Assembly (NCBI GenBank): GCA_031283905.1
Contig: JAITAW010000093.1
Span: 1-16,554, forward strand
Length of the DNA stretch: 16,554 bases
Direction: 5' to 3'
Origin: Treponema sp.
GTDB taxonomy: Bacteria > Spirochaetota > Spirochaetia > Treponematales > Breznakiellaceae
Position 1 is the stretch's first letter. The number at the start of each line of letters is the position of its first letter. Both the position numbers and the translations under genes were made by a program. The notes under the pieces were generated by a model. It ran no database searches, was not told the origin of the DNA, and was given only the letters and a program-made list of their open reading frames with translations. Shown here in pieces: positions 1 through 6,997 of this stretch.

Positions 1-312
1 TCAGGCGGTCAGCAACAGCGGGTCGCTATTGCACGAGCGTTGGCGATGGAGCCCAAGATTATGCTCTTTGACGAGCCGACTTCCGCTCTTGATCCTGAAC
101 TGGTAGGAGAGGTGCTTGCCGTGATGAAAAATCTCGCGCAGTTGGGCATGACCATGCTTGTAGTAACGCATGAGATGAGCTTTGCACGGGAAGTGGCCGA
201 TAAGGTCGTGTTCATGTTTGACGGCTCAGTTCTTGAAATTAACACGCCCGCAACGATGTTCAGCAAGCCGGACAATGAACGAACGCGCCAGTTTCTCCAA
301 AGCGTACTATAA
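1..312 (+). CDS. Polar amino acid ABC transporter, ATP-binding subunit (C-terminal part)
   Basis: The reading frame is open from base 1, so the N-terminus with the Walker A motif lies outside the window; about 103 residues remain. The visible part opens with the ABC signature SGGQQQR, followed by Walker B and D-loop (IMLFDEPTSALDPE) and the H-loop (VVTHEMSFA). The tail ends with NERTRQFL, typical of the GlnQ/HisP/ArtP family. Such ATPases energise uptake of glutamine, other polar amino acids or opines, working on the inner face of the membrane with a permease and a binding protein. Those partner genes are presumably upstream. The gene ends at TAA 310-312 and is followed by a hairpin. The family assignment is firm; the transported substrate cannot be read from the sequence. 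Confidence 0.95.
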   Translation, partial: SGGQQQRVAIARALAMEPKIMLFDEPTSALDPELVGEVLAVMKNLAQLGMTMLVVTHEMSFAREVADKVVFMFDGSVLEINTPATMFSKPDNERTRQFLQSVL

Positions 313-330
313 ATAATCTCAACAAACACG

Positions 331-374
331 GGTGTAGCCAGCCATATACGGGGGGGTATGGCATCGGCTACGCC
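331..374. terminator. Strong hairpin, possible bidirectional terminator
   Basis: Bases 331-339 pair with 366-374 (nine pairs, one G-U). After a small internal loop, 341-346 pair with 357-362 around a G-rich loop. It lies 19 bases after the ABC gene stop and about 60 bases beyond the 3' end of the minus-strand gene at 438, so it could end both transcripts. Neither side has a clean run of U, so use as an intrinsic terminator is inferred. Confidence 0.45.
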
Positions 375-437
375 GTGATGCCGTTGGTAAACTTTTCTCG
401 TCTCCTACAGGGATGCTCTTATAGTCCTACAAGCGAT

Positions 438-902
438 TTACAAATGTGATATCAGCTCTTCAAGTTCTTTGTATTGGAGATATAGGGGCGCTCTATCTGT
501 TGCGTTGTCAAATTCAACAAGTTTGTGGTAGAGTTTTTTTGTATACTCGGCTAAAAGGTTTATATTGGAAGGAAAGGCGTTGACAGCCATATCCATCAGA
601 ATCTTGTCGGGCCCGGAAAATTTCGATCTGTGATTTTTTAACACAGGCAAAAGCTGGCGTCGTATTATGGTGATGAAATGACAAAACGCAAGCACTTGCT
701 GATATAGGTCGTCATGATTGGAGCTTTGATAGTCAAAGAGCGAGACATCTCTTTGTGCGAAAGAATCAATAACGTCCCATACCCATTTTTTTATGGGTAA
801 TTGAAGCAAAAGGGGCCTCATAAACCGGCTCGCTATGTTCGCCTGATAGTGAGTATTGAGCGATTCAATCAATGCCATAATAGTACTATCACTTGTTTTC
901 AT
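438..902 (-). CDS. Conserved-looking hypothetical protein
   Basis: A 154-residue soluble protein with no signal peptide or membrane segment that I can see. I do not recognise a family. It looks mainly helical, with clusters of aromatic and hydrophobic residues (FMRPLLLQLP, WVWDVIDSFAQRD) and a proline/asparagine stretch MAVNAFPSNINLL near residue 107. Codon use resembles the neighbours, so it is probably a real gene. The ATG at 902 has no proper Shine-Dalgarno: AGG sits one base before it. A -10-like box lies only six bases upstream, so the mRNA may be leaderless. A second ATG at 878 also lacks a ribosome site. It is transcribed divergently from the lipoprotein gene at 969, which suggests shared control. 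No function is proposed. Confidence 0.75.
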   Translation of the reverse strand: MKTSDSTIMALIESLNTHYQANIASRFMRPLLLQLPIKKWVWDVIDSFAQRDVSLFDYQSSNHDDLYQQVLAFCHFITIIRRQLLPVLKNHRSKFSGPDKILMDMAVNAFPSNINLLAEYTKKLYHKLVEFDNATDRAPLYLQYKELEELISHL

Positions 903-908
903 ACCTAT

Positions 909-938
909 ATCATACTATATATTACCATAGATTGACAA
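909..938 (-). promoter_or_regulatory. Sigma-70-type promoter of the 438-902 gene
   Basis: On the minus strand, TTGTCA (938-933) is followed by an 18-base spacer and TATGAT (914-909). Each hexamer has one mismatch to consensus. The ATG at 902 starts seven bases after the -10 box, so transcription would begin at or next to the start codon. Confidence 0.6.
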
Positions 939-960
939 GTGGAAAAAATAAAAATAGAAT
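932..960 (+). promoter_or_regulatory. Sigma-70-type promoter of the lipoprotein gene
   Basis: TTGACA (932-937) is a perfect -35 box, followed by a 17-base spacer and TAGAAT (955-960), one mismatch from consensus. Its -35 box overlaps the divergent promoter's -35 box over 933-937. The ATG at 969 begins nine bases after the -10 box, so the predicted mRNA has almost no leader. Confidence 0.7.
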
Positions 961-968
961 ATATTGTT

Positions 969-2237
969 ATGTGTAAGTACCGTGCCGCTAGCATTTCTTC
1001 CCTTGTCGTACTGTCCCTGCTTTCCTGTGTGGAACCGGAAAAGGTGCCACTATGGACAGATGTCCCCGAATTCGCCTTGTACGGCGAAGCGTTTAACGCT
1101 TCTCAAAGCAAATACAAGGTTGAGACCTGTTATTTTGAATTGACCGCAAAAAAATTAACCTCTACGGTTGAACAACCTGATGTTGTGGTAGGCCGCTGGT
1201 TGAAAAGCACGTCAACCAGGCATTTGTTTAAGCCGCTGGATTGGCTCTTAAAAGATAATTCTCTTGACGGCGCCTTCTTTTATCCCAGGTTGCTTGAACT
1301 CGGCGTGATTGACAATGAGCAGTACCTTCTGCCGGTATCATTCAATATTCCTGCCCTCGTGTTTGCCCGAGACAACGGCGCTCTTACGATCAATCATTTT
1401 ACTATTAGTCTTGAAGAAGCGAAAAAACTGGGTAAAGCGTACAATGTTATAAACAAGGGCGCCTATACCAGAATCGGCTTTTCTCCTGATTGGGACGATG
1501 AATTTCTTCTTGTAAGCGCGGCGCTTCTTAATGCGGATTTTCGTGAAGGCCCCCCCTTGACGTGGAATACGGAGGCGCTGGAGAAGGCGCTGGAATACGA
1601 CAAGGCGTGGATACGCGAAGCAAACGGTTCCATACAAACGGTTGATGATTTCACCTTCAAATACTTTGTTGAGCCGTCTGTGAAACTTATCGGACAGGGA
1701 CGTATACTCTTTTCTTATATGAACAGCTCTGAAATTTTTACGCTTGATTACGATCAACAATCAAATCTTGACTTCCGTTGGCTTGCTGAAAAAGAGCGTA
1801 TTCCGTTAAGCGAAGACACCGTGTATTATGGTCTTTTTCAACAGGGAAGTCACGGCAAGGGAGCGGAGGCTTTTACGAAGTGGTTCTTTCAACCCGAAAC
1901 ACAGCGCTTATTGCTGGAAAACAATAAAAAGTTGCAGCTTAACACCATCCTTTTCGGTATAGCGGGCGGCTTTTCAGCGATGCGGAATGTTACGGAAGAA
2001 GTGTTCCCGCGCTTTTATCCAGGTCTTTTAGGACACATGCCGCCCGCCTCTTTTCTATCGCCGCCGAATATCTTGCCGCAGGACTGGCTTGTGGTAAAGG
2101 AACGTGTCGTACTCCCTTATATGCACGACTACATCCGCACGGCTCAAGAGGGTGCGGAGGAAGCGGGATTCGTATCAGTTCAGGCGTTGCGCCCTCTTGC
2201 CGACAGGATTACGGATTGGTATAGAATAAACAAATAG
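969..2237 (+). CDS. Extracellular solute-binding lipoprotein (family 1-like)
   Basis: The product is a 422-residue exported lipoprotein. From ATG 969 it begins with a short positive head, a hydrophobic core and a lipobox LLSC with the lipidated Cys at residue 20. The frame is open further back to a GTG at 939, but that codon lies inside the promoter spacer and spoils the signal peptide, so 969 is chosen. The body resembles carbohydrate-type ABC binding proteins: a PDVVVGRW segment, LLPVSFNIPALVFARD (a typical hinge region with the ligand pocket), WNTEALEKAL, and a C-terminal AFTKWFFQPETQRLLLE element. Such proteins capture solutes outside the inner membrane and pass them to a permease. No permease or ATPase of that class is visible here, so it is either an orphan or a sensor. 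Its 3' end is two bases from the convergent gene at 2240. The class is fairly sure; the ligand is unknown. Confidence 0.8.
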   Translation: MCKYRAASISSLVVLSLLSCVEPEKVPLWTDVPEFALYGEAFNASQSKYKVETCYFELTAKKLTSTVEQPDVVVGRWLKSTSTRHLFKPLDWLLKDNSLDGAFFYPRLLELGVIDNEQYLLPVSFNIPALVFARDNGALTINHFTISLEEAKKLGKAYNVINKGAYTRIGFSPDWDDEFLLVSAALLNADFREGPPLTWNTEALEKALEYDKAWIREANGSIQTVDDFTFKYFVEPSVKLIGQGRILFSYMNSSEIFTLDYDQQSNLDFRWLAEKERIPLSEDTVYYGLFQQGSHGKGAEAFTKWFFQPETQRLLLENNKKLQLNTILFGIAGGFSAMRNVTEEVFPRFYPGLLGHMPPASFLSPPNILPQDWLVVKERVVLPYMHDYIRTAQEGAEEAGFVSVQALRPLADRITDWYRINK

Positions 2238-2239
2238 GA

Positions 2240-2635
2240 TCAATTCCCGTCCGCTTTCCGCACGTATAGCGGAATGGAGGCGAGTTCTTTGTTATCAACG
2301 AAAAGCACAAAATTTATCATGCCGTTATTCTTGAAATTCAAGTTTGAGATGGTAAACAAAAGGTGGGAGACCGCAGTAGCGTTGCCGATCCCATTTACAG
2401 ACAATGCACCTTGTATGGGATCCATACACATGTCGCCATTAATATCCCTCGTTTCAATCGTAAACTTATGATGGGAAAATTCCCACAAATCAAAGCGAAT
2501 ACGGATCACAACGGAAAGTTGAGAATGTACACATGGAAACGTGCGGGCTATGATGGTGTCAAATGTGCCTACAATCGTTAACTTGCCGTTGTTTTCTTGA
2601 GCAAAGTCACAGAAAGAAAATAACTCTATCTTCAC
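2240..2635 (-). CDS. DUF6941-like family protein
   Basis: A 131-residue protein with no signal peptide. The opening (LFSFCDFAQENNGKLTIVGTFD, then a T-x-P-x-V-H segment) matches my memory of the DUF6941 family: a short beta-rich domain of unknown function starting with a C-D pair, a G-K-L/V-G-x-F-D turn and a P-x-x-H element. The rest alternates hydrophobic and polar residues, as in a beta sandwich. It starts at GTG 2635, the base right after the TAG of the kinase gene, so translation is probably coupled. A purine-rich AGAAGG lies 11 bases before the start. It is the last gene of the cheY-cheX-lipid kinase-histidine kinase operon, and it ends two bases from the convergent lipoprotein gene with no visible terminator between. 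Role unknown; the family name comes from recall. Confidence 0.7.
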   Translation of the reverse strand: MKIELFSFCDFAQENNGKLTIVGTFDTIIARTFPCVHSQLSVVIRIRFDLWEFSHHKFTIETRDINGDMCMDPIQGALSVNGIGNATAVSHLLFTISNLNFKNNGMINFVLFVDNKELASIPLYVRKADGN

Positions 2636-4924
2636 CTAAGAAGCCGCCTTCTCCTCTACAGACGTTTCCGGTGGTAATGGGATATAGAGATTAAACACGG
2701 TTCCCTTGCCTATTTCACTCTGTATTTTAAGATTTCCTCCCAGATCTTTCACCTTATCATGTACGATGTTCAAACCGATGCCGCGCCCGCCATGAACGGT
2801 TTCGGTATCCGCAGTGCTGAATCCCGGAGAGAAGATAGCGTGCAACAGTTTGTTTTTATCCTGGCCTTCGGCTTCGGTCTTAATGAATCCGTTCGCAAGC
2901 GCTTTTTGACGAATTTTATCGTAATTAATCCCCCCGCCGTCATCTCTCAATCTTATATGGATCATGTTATTTTCAGCCTTGATGGAAAGGTATATGGTAC
3001 CGGTTTCATCTTTGCCTTTAGCCACCCTCTCCTCCGGCGATTCAACGCCATGTACCACCGAATTTCTTACAAGCTGCATGAGGACCTCTTTCATTATACG
3101 TCGAGGACCGCGCGACATGATGTCTTGATCAACATCAACCACAAATTTGACTTTTTTCTCTAAATCTGCCGATGCCTTTTCACATGCCTTTGTCAACGCT
3201 TCAATAAGCACATCATTGTTACTTTTTATTTTTGCGCTACTTCTAAAAGAATTGATCCTTTCCAACGTAACACGGAAATTCTCTTTTTCCTGCATCAATT
3301 TTTCTATTTCCAATGTCAAATGAAGCATATCGGAAAACGGTACATCTTCCACTTCCCGCATACGCTTGATATCCGATTCAAGCGCATGCACTTTCCCTCC
3401 GAATGTCGCAAGCCCAAGAATGACGGCGTTTGATTTTATGGCATGAACCGATTTATAGACCTCGACCAGACTTTCATGCGGTGTAAGCTCATGGTTCTTG
3501 AGAATATTGTCAATTTGCTCGAACTCATAATCCACATCTTCAATAAATTCATCAAACACCTTCGGCTCCACGTTGATAAGCTCAAACAAACTGCGCATTT
3601 CTTCCTGCCGTTTCTTTTCCTCTTCCGCAAGTCTTCTTTGCAACTCAATGCGAGCGGTAATATCGTAAATGGAAACCATAACCATGGTTTGCCCATGGCT
3701 CCGATCAACGGTAACAAAGTCCGCATGGAGAATTTTCCACTCTTTAGACGCGGCGCTATAATAGCGAAACTCATTCAAAGGATTGATATCGTTCAGCATT
3801 TCCTGATCGAATTGCTTTTCGAAGGTCATAACAAAATAATCTTTAATAGCAATCAACTCGCTCGGTGTTACCGATGAGACCAACAAATCAGTGAAGCATA
3901 TGTCATGGGGGTTTTTCACACCCAATATCCGGGGCAACGCCTTGGAATAATTGTCTTGAATGATAAAATTTCTATCCATAAAGAATATCCCGATATCAAG
4001 ATTGTCCTTCATAGCGGCAATTTCATCCCGTTCAGCCAAATGCGTCATATCGATCAAGTTGATGAGGATGCCTTTCTCATCAGGCAAATCATCGCCTAAC
4101 GCCTTGAAATAACGGTGTTCCCCGTTGATCCAGCACTCCCACATTTCTTCGTAATTGCGCGATGTTTTTCTAAGAAGGTCTCCCGCCAGTTCTTTCATCT
4201 CCATTGAGGGAAACAGATCAATGACCGGAGAACCTATAACCAATTCGGGGTTCTCAATATTCGCCAACTTCGCAAGGTTACGGCTGATATTCATCACCCT
4301 ATTCAACTTGTCAACCATCGCAATATAGTTAGGCGTGGTATCCATAAGGGTTTTGAACGAATCTCGGCGCTCAAGCGCGGTTTTAGTCCTTTTGTATAAA
4401 ACTCCGAAAGCAATGATCAGTGCTAGATCGGCAAGTACCGAACTCGTCCATCCCAATGCCGTTATGGATATTCCTCCATAAAGAATTTTGCCGGAGTCCG
4501 CCCCCATGAAAGGAACATCAGAGATTGCCATAATGCCAAGCACCAAATTCTGTACAATGACAAAAAGAAGGGTTTGCATATAGTTGTCATAAAGGCAACT
4601 TAAAATGCAGCAAGCTATACAAAGCGGCAAGTAGTATACATCCCAACCCCCTCCTCTTGATTGGATCAATTGCAATACGCTGAGAAAGGCGAAGAAAATG
4701 CCGGGCGTCCAAAAAGCCAACTGTTCATAATTACTGAAGGCTCTATATACAATAATAAGTCCACCCAATCCGGTGAGGGTAATAATCACTATTATAAAAA
4801 GCGATCCTTGCGCCCTCACACCGGCGCCGTAGATGCAACTCAGCAGTAATATTCCAAGAAACGCGATTACATTGCCAACCCGAAAAGAAAATTTATTCCT
4901 ATTTTTACCGCTATTACCTTTCAT
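2636..4924 (-). CDS. Membrane PAS-HPt-ATPase histidine kinase (CheA-like)
   Basis: A 762-residue sensor kinase. Residues about 17-177 form roughly six membrane segments, then come two PAS-like domains (about 187-295 and 305-425) and a short charged coiled linker with EEEKKRQEE. Next is an HPt domain (about 450-550) with the likely phospho-accepting His494 in KSVHAIKSNAVILGL. The ATPase domain spans about 570-752, with N-box at Asn621 (LVRNSVVHG), G1 DDGGG 661-665, FSPGFS 698-703 and G2 GGRGIGL 712-718. The His on an HPt domain and the NSVVHGVE/FSPGFST boxes are as in CheA. There is no HisKA dimerisation domain, CheW domain or receiver, so it is not a standard CheA or hybrid kinase. A good GGAGG (4932-4936) precedes ATG 4924, three bases after the lipid kinase stop. 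The likely partner is the CheY encoded upstream in the same operon. Kinase call firm; signal and partner inferred. Confidence 0.92.
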   Translation of the reverse strand: MKGNSGKNRNKFSFRVGNVIAFLGILLLSCIYGAGVRAQGSLFIIVIITLTGLGGLIIVYRAFSNYEQLAFWTPGIFFAFLSVLQLIQSRGGGWDVYYLPLCIACCILSCLYDNYMQTLLFVIVQNLVLGIMAISDVPFMGADSGKILYGGISITALGWTSSVLADLALIIAFGVLYKRTKTALERRDSFKTLMDTTPNYIAMVDKLNRVMNISRNLAKLANIENPELVIGSPVIDLFPSMEMKELAGDLLRKTSRNYEEMWECWINGEHRYFKALGDDLPDEKGILINLIDMTHLAERDEIAAMKDNLDIGIFFMDRNFIIQDNYSKALPRILGVKNPHDICFTDLLVSSVTPSELIAIKDYFVMTFEKQFDQEMLNDINPLNEFRYYSAASKEWKILHADFVTVDRSHGQTMVMVSIYDITARIELQRRLAEEEKKRQEEMRSLFELINVEPKVFDEFIEDVDYEFEQIDNILKNHELTPHESLVEVYKSVHAIKSNAVILGLATFGGKVHALESDIKRMREVEDVPFSDMLHLTLEIEKLMQEKENFRVTLERINSFRSSAKIKSNNDVLIEALTKACEKASADLEKKVKFVVDVDQDIMSRGPRRIMKEVLMQLVRNSVVHGVESPEERVAKGKDETGTIYLSIKAENNMIHIRLRDDGGGINYDKIRQKALANGFIKTEAEGQDKNKLLHAIFSPGFSTADTETVHGGRGIGLNIVHDKVKDLGGNLKIQSEIGKGTVFNLYIPLPPETSVEEKAAS

Positions 4925-4927
4925 ATT

Positions 4928-5884
4928 TTAGCCTCCAGCTTTGCCATAAGTCAAATTATTGACAGCCACAAACCGTACGGCTGCTGGTTTAACTTCAATG
5001 GTGAGGTTGGTATCAAAGAAAATCTCTCCGTCAGCCTGTATTTGCAACGGCAATTCAGAGCGTATTTCAAGTTTCTTTGCCAGAAGCAGTTTACAATTAG
5101 ACGGAATTTTTCCTTTAAAATAGTTCGGCAAGACGAACAGCGTACCGAGGATGCCCAAAGGTTTAAACAGCAACGTATGCAGAATGCCGTCATCCGGACG
5201 CGCCATAGGGGCCGCGCTTTTGTTGCCGCCATAACAAGGTCCGTTTGCAATATTTATGCCACTGTATTCCCCGCTGAAGTCTACGTTATCAATGACGATG
5301 TTGTACTGCTGGCGCAAAACAACATGGTCAAATAAGGCGGTCATACTGCTTATGGTAAACAAAAAGTTATACAGAAAGGTAAAACGGTTGAGTAACCCTG
5401 AGTGCTTTCTACTAAAGTTATTCATGTTGACAACCGCAAGCGATTCCATTCCAATAGTGAGCGTGTTGATCGCGTAGTTACTGCCGAAGGCGATGACATC
5501 TGTAGGCAGGGCATTCGCGGAAACCAACGCTCCTATGTCCCTGAAAAACTGCATTTTGTCCGCACCAAACACACGAAGAAAATCATTGGTTTTTCCATAA
5601 GGAACCGCCGCCAGTTCCATATTGGGAAGTCCTACAATGCCATTCAGACAATCAAAAAGAATTCCATCGCCACCTACGGCATAGACGCGCACCGTCTCGT
5701 TTTCGTCAGCCATCGTCACTTCTCTTTTTATAATGCCGATGGCATCGCGGGGAAAATGTGAAATCTGAATAGAAAAGTGAGGTCTTTCCTGTTTTCTGAA
5801 AAACTGCCCAATGGTATCAATAATATAATCCATCTGTGTTTTTTGAGCAAACGACTTGGGATTAAAAACAAAGACATGCTTCAT
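4928..5884 (-). CDS. Diacylglycerol kinase family lipid kinase
   Basis: A 318-residue cytosolic or membrane-associated lipid kinase. The N-terminal nucleotide-binding fold carries VFNPKS near the start, GGDGI at 71-75 and the VPYGKTNDFLR loop at 94-104. The second half has the family's PDDG segment (in RPDDGILHTLLF) and ends with QADGE. Members phosphorylate diacylglycerol, sphingosine or related lipids with ATP, feeding phospholipid turnover. Two positions differ from the usual motifs: GGDGT is GGDGI, and the G-T of the GTxNDF loop is G-K, so substrate or activity may differ. ATG 5884 lies 13 bases after the cheX stop, with only a weak GCGAGA ribosome site, and the kinase gene follows three bases after its own stop. 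Position inside a CheY/CheX operon is unusual. Family firm; exact lipid not determinable. Confidence 0.88.
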   Translation of the reverse strand: MKHVFVFNPKSFAQKTQMDYIIDTIGQFFRKQERPHFSIQISHFPRDAIGIIKREVTMADENETVRVYAVGGDGILFDCLNGIVGLPNMELAAVPYGKTNDFLRVFGADKMQFFRDIGALVSANALPTDVIAFGSNYAINTLTIGMESLAVVNMNNFSRKHSGLLNRFTFLYNFLFTISSMTALFDHVVLRQQYNIVIDNVDFSGEYSGINIANGPCYGGNKSAAPMARPDDGILHTLLFKPLGILGTLFVLPNYFKGKIPSNCKLLLAKKLEIRSELPLQIQADGEIFFDTNLTIEVKPAAVRFVAVNNLTYGKAGG

Positions 5885-5897
5885 GGTGTCTCGCCGG

Positions 5898-6368
5898 TTA
5901 CAGTACTATTTCTATCGCAACTAAGAGGGTGAATATATCGTCCTCGAAGACTTTAAACGGTATACACAGAATCCGCGTCTGAGTGCCGGGCCACCTGATT
6001 GCATGTCCTTGCCCCTGAACAATAGTAGGAAGAGAAATAATCATTTTCATGCTTTCCTCAAGCCTCTGTTTTACGTTTCCCGCGATGATGTTGACAATTT
6101 CGCCAACCGCATCGGACACATCGTCATCCATCTCCGCATGGGAGTCGCCGGTAAGCAGGTCGGTGAGCTTAATAGCCAGTTTTTGATGCATGGAGACAAT
6201 CACCGCCCCTCGCGCTTCACCGGTAAGTCCGATAACCGCCGAAATATCATTACCGACAATAGAATCTTTTTCCAAAAAGTACGGCGTCTTCGCGCTTACT
6301 TCTATGTTTATGAAATCTTTAAAGACATTTAAACACACATCAACAAACGGTTTAATATACTGTTCCAT
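5898..6368 (-). CDS. cheX: CheX-type CheY-P phosphatase
   Basis: A 156-residue soluble protein of the CheC/CheX/FliY phosphatase family. The diagnostic stretch DAVGEIVNIIAGNVK has the catalytic Glu90 and Asn93 (E-x-x-N); a single such helix, rather than two, fits CheX and not CheC. The length equals the family norm. CheX is a dimer that removes phosphate from CheY-P, and in spirochaetes it replaces CheZ. ATG 6368 has a strong GGGGG-type ribosome site (AAAGGGGGAAATT before the start). The gene sits 22 bases after cheY and 13 bases before the lipid kinase gene, so enzyme and substrate come from one transcript. This may be the main chemotaxis CheX or a paralogue dedicated to this operon; that cannot be told here. 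Confidence 0.9.
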   Translation of the reverse strand: MEQYIKPFVDVCLNVFKDFINIEVSAKTPYFLEKDSIVGNDISAVIGLTGEARGAVIVSMHQKLAIKLTDLLTGDSHAEMDDDVSDAVGEIVNIIAGNVKQRLEESMKMIISLPTIVQGQGHAIRWPGTQTRILCIPFKVFEDDIFTLLVAIEIVL

Positions 6369-6390
6369 AATTTCCCCCTTTACTTATTCT

Positions 6391-6777
6391 CTATTTATTG
6401 GCATAGAGAATTTTCGACACTTTTTCTTTGAAAATTTGAGAATTCACCGGTTTTGTAAGATAATCCGTGGCTCCATTTTTCAAAGCTTCAATGACATTGT
6501 ACTTGGCTGACTCACTCGTTACCATAACAATAGGAAGAGACTTGTACTTGTCCAGCGCCCGCACCCTTTTCAGGAAATCTATTCCCGATAATTTAGGCAT
6601 GTTCCAATCCAACAACACCAGATTAACCGAACACATGCTCAGTTGTTCCAGCGCGTCTTCTCCATCACTCGCTTCAATAAAACTACACGTAAGTTGCATA
6701 TCGGAAAACATACCTTTTACCGTATTTCTCATGATTCGAGAGTCATCCACTATCAAAACCGTTAAATCAATCGCCAT
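6391..6777 (-). CDS. cheY: Single-domain response regulator, CheY-like
   Basis: A 128-residue receiver domain with no output domain. The acid pocket is Asp11-Asp12, the phospho-acceptor is Asp57 (LLDWNMP), the switch Thr87 is in VMVTSES and Lys109 is in LTKPV. These match the E. coli CheY numbering. Phosphorylated CheY usually binds the flagellar switch; here it may instead report from the kinase encoded downstream. The frame is open seven codons further to 6798, but AAAGGAGTT lies just before ATG 6777, so 6777 is the start. It is the first gene of the five-gene operon and is preceded by a long structured leader. Confidence 0.93.
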   Translation of the reverse strand: MAIDLTVLIVDDSRIMRNTVKGMFSDMQLTCSFIEASDGEDALEQLSMCSVNLVLLDWNMPKLSGIDFLKRVRALDKYKSLPIVMVTSESAKYNVIEALKNGATDYLTKPVNSQIFKEKVSKILYANK

Positions 6778-6958
6778 ATGAACTCCTTTTACAAACATTC
6801 ACAAAAAATCTACGCTCACTACAGAGCTTTTTTTGAAGGCTTGGAGGAATCACGGACTAAAGCCCGCTCTTCCACTTACATCTAAGCAACTTTTTCATAA
6901 CCTGCCGGTTATCAGGCGCGTCTTGAAAAAGCCACTATAATGCTTCATTCCTAGTATA
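6778..6958 (-). promoter_or_regulatory. Candidate promoter and long 5' leader of the cheY operon
   Basis: On the minus strand TATACT (6958-6953) is a good -10 candidate; no convincing -35 is seen 17 bases upstream. Transcription from there would give a leader of about 170 bases before cheY. The leader holds two small hairpins, ATAACC/GGTTAT around 6897-6912 and CGGAC/GCCCG (one G-U) at 6853-6866. The gap to the GGDEF gene contains no other coding potential that I can support. I looked for the c-di-GMP (GEMM) core and did not find it. Confidence 0.35.
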
Positions 6959-6997
6959 ACCCATCTTCTCAAAAAAGAAAGTGTTTTTTTATATAAT

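Noticed and set aside
939..968. GTG start at 939 for the lipoprotein
   Set aside because: The codon lies between the -35 and -10 boxes of the likely promoter and would put ten extra residues ahead of a normal lipoprotein signal peptide.
6778..6798. Start of cheY at 6798
   Set aside because: The AAAGGAG ribosome site lies downstream of it, directly before ATG 6777, and 6777 gives the standard CheY length and residue numbering.
6778..6997. c-di-GMP (GEMM) riboswitch between the GGDEF gene and cheY
   Set aside because: The conserved GEMM core and its GAAA tetraloop-receptor pair are not visible on either strand.
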